DNA from: an uncultured bacterium
Lineage (GTDB): Bacteria > Bacillota > Bacilli > Lactobacillales > Lactobacillaceae
Length of the DNA stretch: 64,000 bases
Assembly (NCBI GenBank): GCA_905214235.1
Contig: CAJMLF010000003.1
Coordinates: 1 to 64,000, forward strand
Direction: 5' to 3'
Numbering within the stretch: the stretch's first letter is position 1; the number at the start of each line of letters is the position of its first letter. A program made the translations under genes and the position numbers. The notes beneath the pieces were generated by a model, which saw only the letters and a program-made list of their open reading frames with translations, searched no databases and had not been told where the DNA came from. Below are positions 22,476 through 31,224 of the stretch, one piece after another.

Positions 22476-22910
22476 ATGGCTGATAGTAAATTTAAGGTCA
22501 CCATTATTACTCCTGATGGCACTGTCTATGATAATGACGAGGCAACCATGATCGTCATGAACACCGCTGGTGGACAAATGGGGGTTATGGCCAATCACGT
22601 GCCTTTGATTGCTTCTCTAAAGATCAGTGTTGTTCGCGTCAAGCATGACGACGGTGAGGATGAAGTTGCCGCAGTTAACGGTGGAATCATGCAATTTGAT
22701 GGCCACGAAGCTTTAATTGCGGCTGACAGTGCCGAACTGCCAGAACGGATTGACGTTGAACGTGCTCAACATGCGAAGGAACGGTCCGAAAAGGCGATTG
22801 AAGCAGCCAAGAAGAGTCATAACAAAGACGACTTGGCCCGGGCTGAAGTTCACCTTAAGCGGGCAATTAACCGTTTGAAAGCATCAAAGTACAGCAAAAA
22901 ATTACAATAA
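22476..22910 (+). CDS. atpC: F1Fo ATP synthase subunit epsilon
   Basis: 144 residues: N-terminal beta sandwich (FKVTIITPDGTVYDNDEA) and C-terminal helical hairpin (residues 88-140, rich in Ala, Lys and Arg) that inhibits F1 when extended. Last gene of the operon; 12 bases after atpD. Confidence 0.95.
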   Translation: MADSKFKVTIITPDGTVYDNDEATMIVMNTAGGQMGVMANHVPLIASLKISVVRVKHDDGEDEVAAVNGGIMQFDGHEALIAADSAELPERIDVERAQHAKERSEKAIEAAKKSHNKDDLARAEVHLKRAINRLKASKYSKKLQ

Positions 22911-22959
22911 TTTGTCCAAGGAGGGGCACGATTAAGTGGTTCCCTTCTTGCTCATCAAT

Positions 22960-22992
22960 GGTCGCCCATATCTATGGAGATATGGGCGGCCA
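22960..22992 (+). terminator. Hairpin after the ATP synthase operon
   Basis: GGTCGCCCATATCT pairs with AGATATGGGCGGCC (one G-T pair) around ATGG. The T tract that follows is weak (ATTTGTCGTTT), so termination may be partial. Confidence 0.65.
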
Positions 22993-23041
22993 TTTGTCGT
23001 TTAAAGGGGCGGACCTTTTAATTAATGGTTAAACTTTTTTG

Positions 23042-23071
23042 TTAACGGTTCATTATTAGAAATGTTATGAT
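23042..23071 (+). promoter_or_regulatory. Promoter of the DUF1146-murA unit
   Basis: TTAACG (23042-23047), an 18-bp spacer and TATGAT (23066-23071), with a second overlapping TATGAT at 23071-23076. Confidence 0.5.
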
Positions 23072-23103
23072 ATGATACAAAATGGCTGTTAGGAGGTTAT
23101 GGA

Positions 23104-23334
23104 ATGCAAGTAACGGGAATACACGCACTATTTGAAATTATCGTTCAATTTCTCTTCATCTGGTTGGCCTTTACGGCAATCCAGGGATTTCATATTGAGC
23201 GCCTCTTCAAACGCCCGCCACGCACTCTGCCGTTGATGATTGTTTTAACGGCAACAGCCATTGGTTACCTCTGTGCTAATTTCTTCCTCGGAATCATCAC
23301 AGCCATTGGTAACCTTACATACTTAGTTCGTTAG
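23104..23334 (+). CDS. DUF1146 small membrane protein (YwzB-like)
   Basis: 76 residues with two transmembrane helices (residues 8-28 and 43-68) joined by a basic loop containing RLFKRPPRT. Length, topology and position between the atp operon and murA match the DUF1146/YwzB family of Firmicutes. No function is established. It starts behind AGGAGG and lies 18 bases before murA, so they are co-transcribed. Confidence 0.8.
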   Translation: MQVTGIHALFEIIVQFLFIWLAFTAIQGFHIERLFKRPPRTLPLMIVLTATAIGYLCANFFLGIITAIGNLTYLVR

Positions 23335-23352
23335 TGCTGGGGGAGGATTGTT

Positions 23353-24678
23353 ATGGAAAAGATAATTATCAAGGGTGGTCACCCCTTAAAGGGCAAGGTT
23401 GCGGTAGAAGGATCCAAAAACGCAATCTTGCCAATGCAGGCGGCGGCAATCCTTGCCGTCCAGGGGACGGTTATTTTAAATAATGTTCCACCAGTAACTG
23501 ATGTGCGGGTCATGGACCGGCTCCTACAGTTCTTAAACCTTAAGACGGCGTACGGGGAAAAGGAGCGCCAGCTAGTCATTAACGGCAGCTTCCCCCTGTC
23601 CTCCGAGGCGACCTACGACTATGTGGGCAAGATGCGGGCCTCCCTGTTAGTAATGGGGCCCCTGCTGGCGCGGACCGGCTACGTCCGAATCGCCCTGCCA
23701 GGGGGCTGTTCAATCGGGGCCCGGCCAATTGACCTCCACCTGAAGGGAATGGAGATGCTGGGGGCAGCGATTAAGCAGGATGCGGGCTTCATTGAGGCCT
23801 CCTGTAACCACCTAGTCGGCACCCGGATTCCCCTTGACTTTCCCAGCGTGGGGGCAACGGAAAACATTATGATGGCCGCAACCATGGCTGAGGGGATCAC
23901 GACGATTGAAAACGCCGCCTGTGAGCCCGAGGTCGTGGAACTGGCAAACCTCCTCAATAAGATGGGTGCCCGGGTCCACGGGGCCGGAAGCAAGGTTATC
24001 CGTATCCAGGGGGTCTACTTCCTCCACGGCGCGGAATACATGGTAATGCCGGACCGGATTGAAGCCGGGACCTTCATGATTGCTGCGGCCATTACTAACG
24101 GTGACGTGATTGTCAACGGCGCGGTTCCGGAGTACAGTGCCTCACTCATTGCTAAGCTAGAAGAGATGGGCGTGACCGTGATTAAGCAGGCGAACGGCAT
24201 CCGGGTTCTCGGGACGTCCGTACTGCTACCGGCGGCGGTCAAAACGATGCCATACCCGGGCTTTCCGACCGACTTGCAACCGCAGATGACCGTCCTCCAG
24301 CTCCTGGCCAACGGGACCAGTACGATGGAAGAGCACGTCTTTGAGAAGCGTTTCATGCACCTGGAAGAACTGAGGCGGATGAACGCCCACTTCCAAATCA
24401 ACGGTGCGGTGGCCACTTTGCTCGGTCCGAGTCATTTTAGCGGGGCCGAAGTGGCAGCCACCGACCTTCGTGCGGGCGCGGCACTGGTCCTGGCTGGTTT
24501 GGTTGCCAAGGGAATTACCCAGGTGCGGCGTCCGGACTGCCTCGACCGGGGATACTTTCATTTCTACCAGAAGTTGCAGAAGCTGGGGGCCCAGATTGAC
24601 CGGCGTGACATTGAAGACCAGTTTAAACTGACCCCCCATGAACAACCCGGGGCAAATCGGGGAAGTAACGAGGAGTAA
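23353..24678 (+). CDS. murA: UDP-N-acetylglucosamine 1-carboxyvinyltransferase
   Basis: 441 residues, slightly longer than the usual ~420 owing to a hydrophilic C-terminal tail. EPSP-synthase-like fold; N-terminal VEGSKNAILP and the catalytic loop LPGGCSIGARPIDLHLKG with Cys119, the residue that fosfomycin alkylates in Cys-type enzymes, plus PGFPTDLQPQ in domain 2. It performs the first committed step of peptidoglycan synthesis. Firmicutes commonly have two murA genes; this is the copy next to mbl. Codon use is more GC-rich than that of the atp genes. Confidence 0.95.
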   Translation: MEKIIIKGGHPLKGKVAVEGSKNAILPMQAAAILAVQGTVILNNVPPVTDVRVMDRLLQFLNLKTAYGEKERQLVINGSFPLSSEATYDYVGKMRASLLVMGPLLARTGYVRIALPGGCSIGARPIDLHLKGMEMLGAAIKQDAGFIEASCNHLVGTRIPLDFPSVGATENIMMAATMAEGITTIENAACEPEVVELANLLNKMGARVHGAGSKVIRIQGVYFLHGAEYMVMPDRIEAGTFMIAAAITNGDVIVNGAVPEYSASLIAKLEEMGVTVIKQANGIRVLGTSVLLPAAVKTMPYPGFPTDLQPQMTVLQLLANGTSTMEEHVFEKRFMHLEELRRMNAHFQINGAVATLLGPSHFSGAEVAATDLRAGAALVLAGLVAKGITQVRRPDCLDRGYFHFYQKLQKLGAQIDRRDIEDQFKLTPHEQPGANRGSNEE

Positions 24679-24690
24679 CCACCTGATATG

Positions 24691-24714
24691 TGGTATAATA
24701 CGAACGATATTAAC
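24691..24714 (+). promoter_or_regulatory. Extended -10 promoter of mbl
   Basis: TGGTATAAT (24691-24699) is an extended -10 box, followed by ACGATATTAA at 24705-24714 around the probable start of transcription. The same arrangement is found before the second mreB gene (60738-60761). Confidence 0.6.
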
Positions 24715-24774
24715 TTAAAAATAAGCGCTTTGATTAGCAGGAAATCCGCATCAAGCGAAAAGGAGATAAGTTGA

Positions 24775-25764
24775 ATGGCAAAAGATATCGGAATCGATTT
24801 AGGGACTGCCAACGTCCTTATCTATGTGCAGGGCAAGGGGATTGTCCTGAATGAACCTTCTGTTGTGGCAATCGATACCCAAACCAACAAAGTTTTGGCA
24901 GTGGGTTCTGAAGCTTACCGGATGGTAGGTCGGACCCCAAGCAACATTCGGGCAATTCGGCCACTGAAGAACGGGGTCATTTCAGACTTCGATGTTACCC
25001 AGGAAATGCTTTCCTACTTCATCGGTAAGTTGAGCGTTAAGGGCTTCATGTCTAAGCCGAACATCATGATCTGTGCCCCAACCAACATCACGGAAATTGA
25101 ACGGAAGGCAATTATTCAAGCCGCCGAACAGTCCGGTGGAGGCAAGGTTTACCTAGAATACGAACCTAAAGTTGCTGCCATTGGTGCCGGCCTGGATATC
25201 TTCAAGCCCCGCGGGAGCATGGTAATCGACATGGGTGGTGGTACCAGTGACATCGCCATCCTGTCGCTCGGCGATATTGTTGCTAGCCAATCTATTCGGA
25301 TGGCTGGGGACAAGATGAATAACGACATCGCCGCCTACATCAAGGATAAGCACGGCCTGGTAATCGGTGAACACACCGCCGAAAACATCAAGATGGAAAT
25401 TGGGACCGCCCTCAAGGTGGACGAACCGAAGGAAATGGATGTTCGTGGTCGGGACGTGGCCAGCGGAATGCCAAAGCAGGTCACCGTTAACCAAAACGAA
25501 ATTGAAGAGGCCCTCCATGATACCCTGGAACAAATCGTCACTGCTACCGTCAACGTCCTGGAAACAATTCCACCGGAGTTGGCTAGCGACATCATTGATC
25601 GGGGAATTATGCTGACCGGGGGAACCTCCCTGCTGAACGGGATTGACCAGCTCTTCAGTTCCCGCCTAAAGGTTCCCGTAGTTGTCTCCCAAGACCCATT
25701 GGATAACGTGGCCAAGGGTGCTGGTGAGATGCTAGAACGGATGCAAAAGGCTGATAAGAAGTAA
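24775..25764 (+). CDS. mbl: MreB-like cell-shape protein (Mbl/MreBH type)
   Basis: 329 residues, actin-fold. Phosphate 1 motif [18 protein letters not shown], phosphate 2 VIDMGGGTSDIAIL, and the adenosine motif LTGGTSLLNGI near residue 281. It polymerises under the membrane and guides elongation peptidoglycan synthesis. Context (murA upstream, rodA downstream) is typical for the Mbl copy of lactobacilli; the second copy in the radC-mreBCD cluster at 60.8 kb is closer to MreB, so the symbol rests on context. Confidence 0.85.
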   Translation: MAKDIGIDLGTANVLIYVQGKGIVLNEPSVVAIDTQTNKVLAVGSEAYRMVGRTPSNIRAIRPLKNGVISDFDVTQEMLSYFIGKLSVKGFMSKPNIMICAPTNITEIERKAIIQAAEQSGGGKVYLEYEPKVAAIGAGLDIFKPRGSMVIDMGGGTSDIAILSLGDIVASQSIRMAGDKMNNDIAAYIKDKHGLVIGEHTAENIKMEIGTALKVDEPKEMDVRGRDVASGMPKQVTVNQNEIEEALHDTLEQIVTATVNVLETIPPELASDIIDRGIMLTGGTSLLNGIDQLFSSRLKVPVVVSQDPLDNVAKGAGEMLERMQKADKK

Positions 25765-25770
25765 TAAGAG

Positions 25771-26055
25771 ATGGTGCACTTTTTGTGTCGCTTGATACGG
25801 GGGTACCAGCGGGGAATTTCTGCCCGGCGTCCTTACCGGGTTTGCCGTTACTACCCCACGTGTTCAGAGTATATGATCCAGGCCCTGCAACGATTTGGTA
25901 TCAAGGGCGCACTGCTGGGAATTGCCCGGATTCTGCGCTGCCATCCCTTTGTAAGGGGCGGCTATGATCCGGTGCCCCAGCATTTTACTTTTCAACGTCA
26001 ACAAAATAATTTAAGGGTGAAAACGTGTCAAAAAAGGATAAAAAAATTGAAGTAA
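25771..26055 (+). CDS. yidD: YidD membrane protein insertion efficiency factor
   Basis: 94 residues. Family hallmarks: [10 protein letters not shown], the cysteine motif [15 protein letters not shown], and [16 protein letters not shown]. It is a small membrane-associated amphipathic protein thought to assist YidC-dependent insertion. It starts 6 bases after mbl; the C-terminal tail after GGYDPVP is about 20 residues longer than needed and basic, overlapping the next gene by 31 bases. Confidence 0.9.
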   Translation: MVHFLCRLIRGYQRGISARRPYRVCRYYPTCSEYMIQALQRFGIKGALLGIARILRCHPFVRGGYDPVPQHFTFQRQQNNLRVKTCQKRIKKLK

Positions 26056-26249
26056 GTGTTAAGGATATTGAGCGTCGGCATCAACCTGTCCAACAGATCT
26101 TTATTGGAGGCCGCCTTATCGGGGAAGTAATTACCGATAATGACCGCTTTAAGGCCTTGCTGACGGCGGATCAAAGTGAGTTTAACGTTCGCTCGCAAGA
26201 AGAAGGACTGGAAATTGTCTTGCAGCAATACCACTTGCACCAACGCTAA
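26025..26249 (+). CDS. DUF2969 family protein
   Basis: 74 residues, highly charged at the N-terminus ([15 protein letters not shown]), with the segment [13 protein letters not shown] and a C-terminal [16 protein letters not shown]. Length and position between mbl/yidD and rodA match the DUF2969 proteins of lactobacilli. Function not known; the linkage suggests cell elongation. GTG start preceded by AAGGGTG, overlapping yidD by 31 bases. Confidence 0.75.
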   Translation: MSKKDKKIEVSVKDIERRHQPVQQIFIGGRLIGEVITDNDRFKALLTADQSEFNVRSQEEGLEIVLQQYHLHQR

Positions 26250-26304
26250 GCCGCTTGTGGTGGCCAATTCTTCTTGTCAAAATATGGCATAAAGGAGTTA
26301 GGTA

Positions 26305-27498
26305 ATGCAACATTCGCAAAATGATGAAGAGAGTCGGATTGATTGGGGAATCATTTTCTGTGTTTTGCTGCTGGCGTTAATTGGTTTAGCGTCAATTTAC
26401 GTTGCGGCAAGCCATGACCGTCAATCCGTCAGTGTTGCCCGTCAGGTAATTACCCAGTTGGTATGGTACGCTGTAGGAATTATCCTGGTGGTTGTGATCA
26501 TGCAGTTCGATGCGGAGCAGTTATGGAAGATTGCCCCGATTGTTTACTGGGCCAGCATCTTTCTGATGTTTGCCATCCTGGTATTCTATAGTCGGTCGTA
26601 CTATGTTAATACCGGGGCAAAGAGTTGGTTTGCAATCGGGCCGTTTACGTTCCAGCCGTCGGAAATAATGAAACCCGCGTATATCTTAATGATGGGGCGG
26701 GTCATTACGACCCATAATAACCGCTATCCGGTTCACACGGTGCGAAGTGACTGGCGTTTAATCGGGACAATGTTTTTGTGGCTTTTGCCAGTCTTGATTT
26801 CCCTGCACTTCCAAAATGACTTTGGGACGGCCCTGGTCTTCTTTGCCATCTTCTGTGGGATGGTCTTGGTTTCCGGGGTAACCTGGCGAATCCTGGCACC
26901 CGCAGCTGGCGCCTTGATTGTTGTCGGGGGGGCCGCACTGGCGATGGTGACGAGTTCCATTGGGCGGACCATCTTGGAGCACATTGGCTTTCAGGCCTAC
27001 CAATTCGACCGGGTTGACACCTGGCTACATCCGGAACAGGATACGACCAACCAGGGTTACCAGCTCTGGCAGAGTATTAAGGCCGTTGGTTCCGGTGGAA
27101 TTACGGGGACCGGGTTTAATAATTCTAAGGTTTACGTCCCCGTCCGGGAGTCCGATATGATCTTTTCGGTAATCGGGGAAAACTTTGGCTTCGTGGGCAG
27201 TGCCCTGTTGATCCTGATTTACCTCCTGCTAATTTACCTGATGATCCGGGTAACCTTTGATACGCGGAACGAATTTTACGCGTACATCTCGACCGGGGTC
27301 ATCATGATGATCCTCTTCCACGTCTTTGAAAATATCGGGATGAATATTGGTCTCTTACCGTTGACCGGTATTCCATTACCGTTTATCAGTGCCGGGGGTT
27401 CTTCTTTGATTGGAAACCTGATTGGGATTGGGATGATAATGTCGATGCGTTATCATCACCATTCATACATGTTTAGTAATAATCGTGAATTTAGATAA
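26305..27498 (+). CDS. rodA: RodA/FtsW/SpoVE-family peptidoglycan glycosyltransferase
   Basis: 397 residues with about ten transmembrane helices. SEDS family signature near the C-terminus: GIPLPFISAGGSSLIGNLIGIG; the catalytic Asp region FQNDFGTALVF is also present, and GTGFNNSKVYVPVRESDMIFSVIGENFG matches RodA. It polymerises glycan strands in the elongasome together with a class B PBP. Neighbours mbl and DUF2969 favour RodA over FtsW. Confidence 0.88.
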   Translation: MQHSQNDEESRIDWGIIFCVLLLALIGLASIYVAASHDRQSVSVARQVITQLVWYAVGIILVVVIMQFDAEQLWKIAPIVYWASIFLMFAILVFYSRSYYVNTGAKSWFAIGPFTFQPSEIMKPAYILMMGRVITTHNNRYPVHTVRSDWRLIGTMFLWLLPVLISLHFQNDFGTALVFFAIFCGMVLVSGVTWRILAPAAGALIVVGGAALAMVTSSIGRTILEHIGFQAYQFDRVDTWLHPEQDTTNQGYQLWQSIKAVGSGGITGTGFNNSKVYVPVRESDMIFSVIGENFGFVGSALLILIYLLLIYLMIRVTFDTRNEFYAYISTGVIMMILFHVFENIGMNIGLLPLTGIPLPFISAGGSSLIGNLIGIGMIMSMRYHHHSYMFSNNREFR

Positions 27499-27510
27499 TG
27501 AGGTGCAGAT

Positions 27511-27810
27511 ATGGCAACAAAGAATAACTACTTTTGGACAAAGCAAGCCGCCGACGGAACGACCCGGGTTGGTCTGAATGACCAGGGCCGCGACGATCTT
27601 GGTGAAGTAAGCTTCATCGACCTTCCCGAAGTGGGAACCGAGCTGACTGAAGGCGGTAAGTTCCTCTCCGTTGAGGCAGAGAAGGCCGTTACCGACCTAG
27701 AAAGTCCGGTTACCGGGAAAATCGTGAAGGTTAACGATAAGTTGGCAGACAGTCCAGAAGACCTGTCCAGTGATGACGAACAGAAGAACTGGATCATTGC
27801 TGTTAAGTAG
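27511..27810 (+). CDS. GcvH-like lipoyl carrier protein
   Basis: 99 residues, shorter than canonical GcvH (about 125). The lipoyl domain is recognisable: VGLNDQGRDDLGEVSFIDLPEVG, then the lipoylation site VEAEKAVTDLESPVTGKI with Lys58. It lies 12 bases after rodA and ends before a terminator. No other glycine-cleavage gene is in the window. In organisms without the cleavage system such proteins act as lipoyl relays to 2-oxoacid dehydrogenases or in lipoyl-dependent protein modification; which applies here is not visible. Confidence 0.8.
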   Translation: MATKNNYFWTKQAADGTTRVGLNDQGRDDLGEVSFIDLPEVGTELTEGGKFLSVEAEKAVTDLESPVTGKIVKVNDKLADSPEDLSSDDEQKNWIIAVK

Positions 27811-27815
27811 TAAAT

Positions 27816-27845
27816 AAAAAGGGTGCCTGCGTGGCACCTTTTTTC
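27816..27845 (+). terminator. Terminator after the rodA-gcvH unit
   Basis: AAAAGGGTGCC pairs with GGCACCTTTT around TGCGT, with a run of T residues. Confidence 0.9.
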
Positions 27846-27925
27846 GTGTTGATAAACATTTATATATATGATATTCTTAAAGTTCTAGGAATTCGGTTTA
27901 AATAAAAGAAAAGGTGGTATTTCTA

Positions 27926-29059
27926 ATGAGTAAGAAGCTGCGTGTTGCATTGCTGTTTGGTGGGAATTCATCTGAGCATGATGTCTCCAAGCGCTCGGCG
28001 CACAACATTTATGACGCAATGGATAAGGAAAAGTACGACGTTAGTTTGTTTATGTTCACTAAGGACGGAATCCTGTTAAACAATGAAGATTCGCAGCGGA
28101 TCTTTGACGGGGAACCAGAGGATGAGGTCGTCAAGGATGCTTATCAAAAGATGGACCTGACTAAGCCCCTGGCACCAATCATGGCCCTAAATGAGCTATC
28201 CGGGATTGACTTCTTCTACCCAGTCATTCACGGTAACCTGGGCGAGGACGGGACAGTTCAAGGCCTGTTTAAGCTCCTCAACAAGCCTTACGTCGGTTCA
28301 AACATTGCGGCGAGTGCCCTTTCCTTTGATAAGGACCTTACCAAGAAGATGCTGAACGAAGCGGGCATTCGTAATACGCCGTACGTCCTGCTGACGCCGG
28401 AAAACCAGGCTGATTATCCTTGGGACCGCCTGGAAGAAGACCTGGGTGACCTGATTTTTATTAAGCCAGCCAAGCAGGGCTCTTCAGTAGGAATCCACCG
28501 GGTTACTAACGCTGAGGAATACGCAGCGGCACTCAAGGATGCCTTTAAATACGATTTTAAGGTCCTGGCCGAACAGGGAGTTGACCACCCACAAGAAGTT
28601 GAAATCTCCATCTTGGGCAATGAGCACCCCATTGCTTCCAAGCTGGGTGCGGTCCGTGTACCAAAGGGCGATCCGTTCTACGACTACGAGAATAAGTTTG
28701 TTGATGCTAGTGGGGTAGTGTTTGAATTACCAGTCAAGTTGCCACAGTACTTAACTGATGAAATTACTGACATGGCACTGAAGGCGTACAAGGTGCTGGA
28801 CATGAAGGGCCTGGCCCGGATCGACTTCTTAGTTGATTCCAACAATGTTCCATACCTGAGTGAGCCAAACACCTTGCCAGGGTTCACGAATATCAGTCTT
28901 TATCCGCAAATGTGGGAGGTCTCGGGAATCACTTATTCTGATTTGATTGATCGCCTGATTCAACTTGGCTTGGATGAATTCAAACGGAATAGTCAAATTA
29001 AGTATGATTTTCGTGAGCTTGGACAGGAACACGTTGGTCAAAAGAAATATAACAAATAA
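27926..29059 (+). CDS. ddl: D-alanine:D-alanine/D-lactate ligase
   Basis: 377 residues from the ATG at 27926 behind AAAGGTGG; an upstream in-frame start at 27914 lies within the ribosome binding site. ATP-grasp enzyme: LFGGNSSEHDVSKRSA at the N-terminus, HGNLGEDGTVQGL, KPAKQGSSVGIH, EVEISILG, and the C-terminal NTLPGFTNISLYP. The specificity loop is FYDYENKF (251-258) with Phe258 where D-Ala-D-Ala ligases have Tyr. This Tyr to Phe change is the known mark of D-Ala-D-Lac ligases of Leuconostoc and vancomycin-resistant lactobacilli, so a D-lactate-ended cell wall and intrinsic vancomycin resistance are expected. Confidence 0.93.
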   Translation: MSKKLRVALLFGGNSSEHDVSKRSAHNIYDAMDKEKYDVSLFMFTKDGILLNNEDSQRIFDGEPEDEVVKDAYQKMDLTKPLAPIMALNELSGIDFFYPVIHGNLGEDGTVQGLFKLLNKPYVGSNIAASALSFDKDLTKKMLNEAGIRNTPYVLLTPENQADYPWDRLEEDLGDLIFIKPAKQGSSVGIHRVTNAEEYAAALKDAFKYDFKVLAEQGVDHPQEVEISILGNEHPIASKLGAVRVPKGDPFYDYENKFVDASGVVFELPVKLPQYLTDEITDMALKAYKVLDMKGLARIDFLVDSNNVPYLSEPNTLPGFTNISLYPQMWEVSGITYSDLIDRLIQLGLDEFKRNSQIKYDFRELGQEHVGQKKYNK

Positions 29060-29116
29060 ATCCCTTTAGCTTTAGAGCACTAAGGATTTTAACTATTAAT
29101 ATATTAATTGATAAGT

Positions 29117-29147
29117 GGGGTTGCAACCGGTTTGCAGCCCCTTTTTT
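29117..29147 (+). terminator. Terminator after ddl
   Basis: GGGGTTGCAA pairs with TTTGCAGCCCC (one bulged base) around CCGG and is followed by TTTTTT. Confidence 0.85.
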
Positions 29148-29223
29148 ATGTTAACAAACGTTTATCAGTGAAAAGTGAATTAAAAGATTTAATGGGTAAT
29201 TTTAGGAAAAATTTCATAATAAG

Positions 29224-29232
29224 TGTTATAAT
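29224..29232 (+). promoter_or_regulatory. Extended -10 box upstream of the HTH/TPR regulator gene
   Basis: TGTTATAAT is an extended -10 element; no clear -35. A leader of roughly 60 bases follows, ending in TTGAGGATG. The rest of the gap is AT-rich. Confidence 0.5.
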
Positions 29233-29299
29233 AAGAAACTGAATAAAAGGGATTTTATAACGGAACAAATTATTAGTAATAAATTGAGGATGATAACCA

Positions 29300-30142
29300 A
29301 TGAAACTCCGTGGAGATGTTCTAAAACAGATTCGCCGCAAGAGAGGTTTATCGCAAACAGCATTGGCTGAAGGAATCTGCACTCAAGCGACGATTAGTCT
29401 AATGGAAAAGCAGGACCGTTTGCCAAAAATGGATATCTTGACCGCCATCTGTGAGCGGCTGAATATCCAACCGGATCGGATTATTGAAAAAGAAGTCAGT
29501 GGAATCAAAGATACCTTCAACCAGATTATTGATGCCTTAACGGACCAAGAATTTGATAAAGCGAAGAAGTCAATTGATAAGATTCGGGTTAAGGATTTAA
29601 ATAGCGACTTTGATAAGCAACGCTACTACTACCTTCTAGGAATGGTGCAGATTAAGGACGGCAATATCGACGATGCCATCTTTAACTTTGAGTTAGTTCT
29701 GACCCAGTTTGCCACCACCAGTGCCAACATCTACCTGGCAATGACGACGACGGGAATGGCACTTGCCTACCTCCAGCGTAACGATCGTGAACGGGCAGTC
29801 CGGCTAACTAACCGGTCAGTGAAGTTAATTGATAACAAGAAACTGATTGGGAGCCTTCACCAGTGGGCCTCAATTAACTGCCAGATTGCCGAGCTCTACT
29901 GGCGGCTGGGTGAACCTGAGAAGGCAATCGATTGTGCCGAGCGGGGAATCAAGCTCTGCCGGGAACGAGAATCGCTGTTTCTGCTTGACCAGCTCTACAT
30001 GTACGTCGGCCGGGCTTATATTGAACTTGGTGATAAGGAAAAGGCCAAGGAGAACCTGGAAATTGCCAAGAGCTTGAGCATTGCCCGCCATGGGGATGTC
30101 ATGGAAAAGAGTATTGTCAAGGACTTGGAAAAGCTGCAATAA
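29300..30142 (+). CDS. HTH/TPR transcriptional regulator (RRNPP-like)
   Basis: 280 residues. N-terminal XRE-type helix-turn-helix (residues 1-62: LKQIRRKRGLSQTALAEGICTQATISLMEKQDRLP), then a helical C-terminal region with tetratricopeptide-like repeats, for example YLLGMVQIKDGNIDDAIF and YVGRAYIELGDKEKAKENLE. This architecture is that of PlcR/Rgg/ComR-like regulators that bind short peptides. No small peptide gene was found next to it. It ends at its own terminator and lies upstream of the two dehydrogenase genes on the same strand, whose control it may exert; this is inference. Confidence 0.78.
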   Translation: MKLRGDVLKQIRRKRGLSQTALAEGICTQATISLMEKQDRLPKMDILTAICERLNIQPDRIIEKEVSGIKDTFNQIIDALTDQEFDKAKKSIDKIRVKDLNSDFDKQRYYYLLGMVQIKDGNIDDAIFNFELVLTQFATTSANIYLAMTTTGMALAYLQRNDRERAVRLTNRSVKLIDNKKLIGSLHQWASINCQIAELYWRLGEPEKAIDCAERGIKLCRERESLFLLDQLYMYVGRAYIELGDKEKAKENLEIAKSLSIARHGDVMEKSIVKDLEKLQ

Positions 30143-30170
30143 ATTAGCTAAATAAATTCGATAGTGAATA

Positions 30171-30199
30171 AAAGGGTTCGGCATTGCTGGACCCTTTTT
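30171..30199 (+). terminator. Terminator after the HTH/TPR regulator
   Basis: AAAGGGTTCGGC pairs with GCTGGACCCTTT (with a G-T pair) around ATT, followed by a T run. Confidence 0.8.
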
Positions 30200-30274
30200 A
30201 TAGTCGATTTTCTGAAAGCGATACCAAAATATGATAAAATTAAAGTGTGCAGAGAATTATGAGGAGGCGTTGTT

Positions 30275-31162
30275 ATGGAAATTAAAAACGTTGTGGTTGC
30301 TGGAGCAGGGGTGCTCGGCAGTCAAATTGCTTTTCAAGCGGCACGGTGTGGCTACCAGGTCAAGATCTGGAACCGACACATTGACCGCGCAGAACGGCGG
30401 TTGGCCGCAATTAAGGACCCGTTCATGAAGGAAATGAAGGCGTCCGCAGCTGATTACCAAGCCGCAATGGATAACATTGTTGATATAAGTAATGATTTAA
30501 AGGCGACCGTGGCTGATGCAGACTTGGTAATCGAATCCGTTTCCGAGTCGGTCGAGATCAAAAAGGCCTTCTATGAGGAACTTTGCCCGCTTCTCCCGGA
30601 GAAGACGATTTTAACCAGTAATTCATCCACCTTTATTCCGAGTGAACTGGTTGGATTTACTGACCGGCCAAGCAAGTTCGCCCACTTACACTTTGCCAAC
30701 CATATTTGGAAGCATAACGTTGCTGAAATCGTCGGTAATCCGAAGACCGACCCAGCAGTTATTGAAGACCTGACTAACTTTGCCCGGTCAATTAAGATGG
30801 TACCAGTGGTCCTGAAAAAGGAGCAGCACGGTTACATCATGAATGCCTTACTGGTCCCACTATTGAATGCGGGGATGGCACTATGGGCAAACGGGGTTGC
30901 TGACCCGCACACCATTGATAAGGACTGGATAATTTCTAATGGGTCCCCACTTGGTCCGTTCATGATTCAGGATATTGTGGGTCTTCGGACTACCTATGCC
31001 GTAGTTCTGAACCAGTACCAGCAAACGAATAATGAACTATTTAAGAAGATTGCCGACAAACTGAAGCCAATGATTGATGCCGGTCATACGGGTGTCGAAG
31101 CGGGGGAGGGGTTCTACCATTACCCTAACCCTGAGTATAAAGATCCGGACTTCTTTAAGTAA
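30275..31162 (+). CDS. 3-hydroxyacyl-CoA dehydrogenase family protein
   Basis: 295 residues, similar in size to single-domain 3-hydroxybutyryl-CoA dehydrogenases. N-terminal Rossmann motif VAGAGVLGSQIAFQAARCG; the middle has TILTSNSSTFIPSEL, corresponding to the NTSSLPIT segment, and HFANHIWKHNVAEIVGNPKT where the family has the catalytic His-Glu pair; the C-terminal domain contains GFYHYPNPEY. No other fatty-acid oxidation gene is present and lactobacilli generally lack beta-oxidation, so the natural substrate is probably another 3-hydroxyacid or its derivative. It heads a two-gene unit with the next gene. Confidence 0.8.
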   Translation: MEIKNVVVAGAGVLGSQIAFQAARCGYQVKIWNRHIDRAERRLAAIKDPFMKEMKASAADYQAAMDNIVDISNDLKATVADADLVIESVSESVEIKKAFYEELCPLLPEKTILTSNSSTFIPSELVGFTDRPSKFAHLHFANHIWKHNVAEIVGNPKTDPAVIEDLTNFARSIKMVPVVLKKEQHGYIMNALLVPLLNAGMALWANGVADPHTIDKDWIISNGSPLGPFMIQDIVGLRTTYAVVLNQYQQTNNELFKKIADKLKPMIDAGHTGVEAGEGFYHYPNPEYKDPDFFK

Positions 31163-31224
31163 CTAAGGTTTAAATTAGCTCTGCACCAGTGGTTACCCAT
31201 GCACATAGAAAGGTAGTAGTTTCT

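Noticed and set aside
22960-22992. Riboswitch upstream of the DUF1146-murA unit
   Set aside because: The structure is a simple hairpin right after atpC and is better explained as a terminator; there is no aptamer-like architecture.
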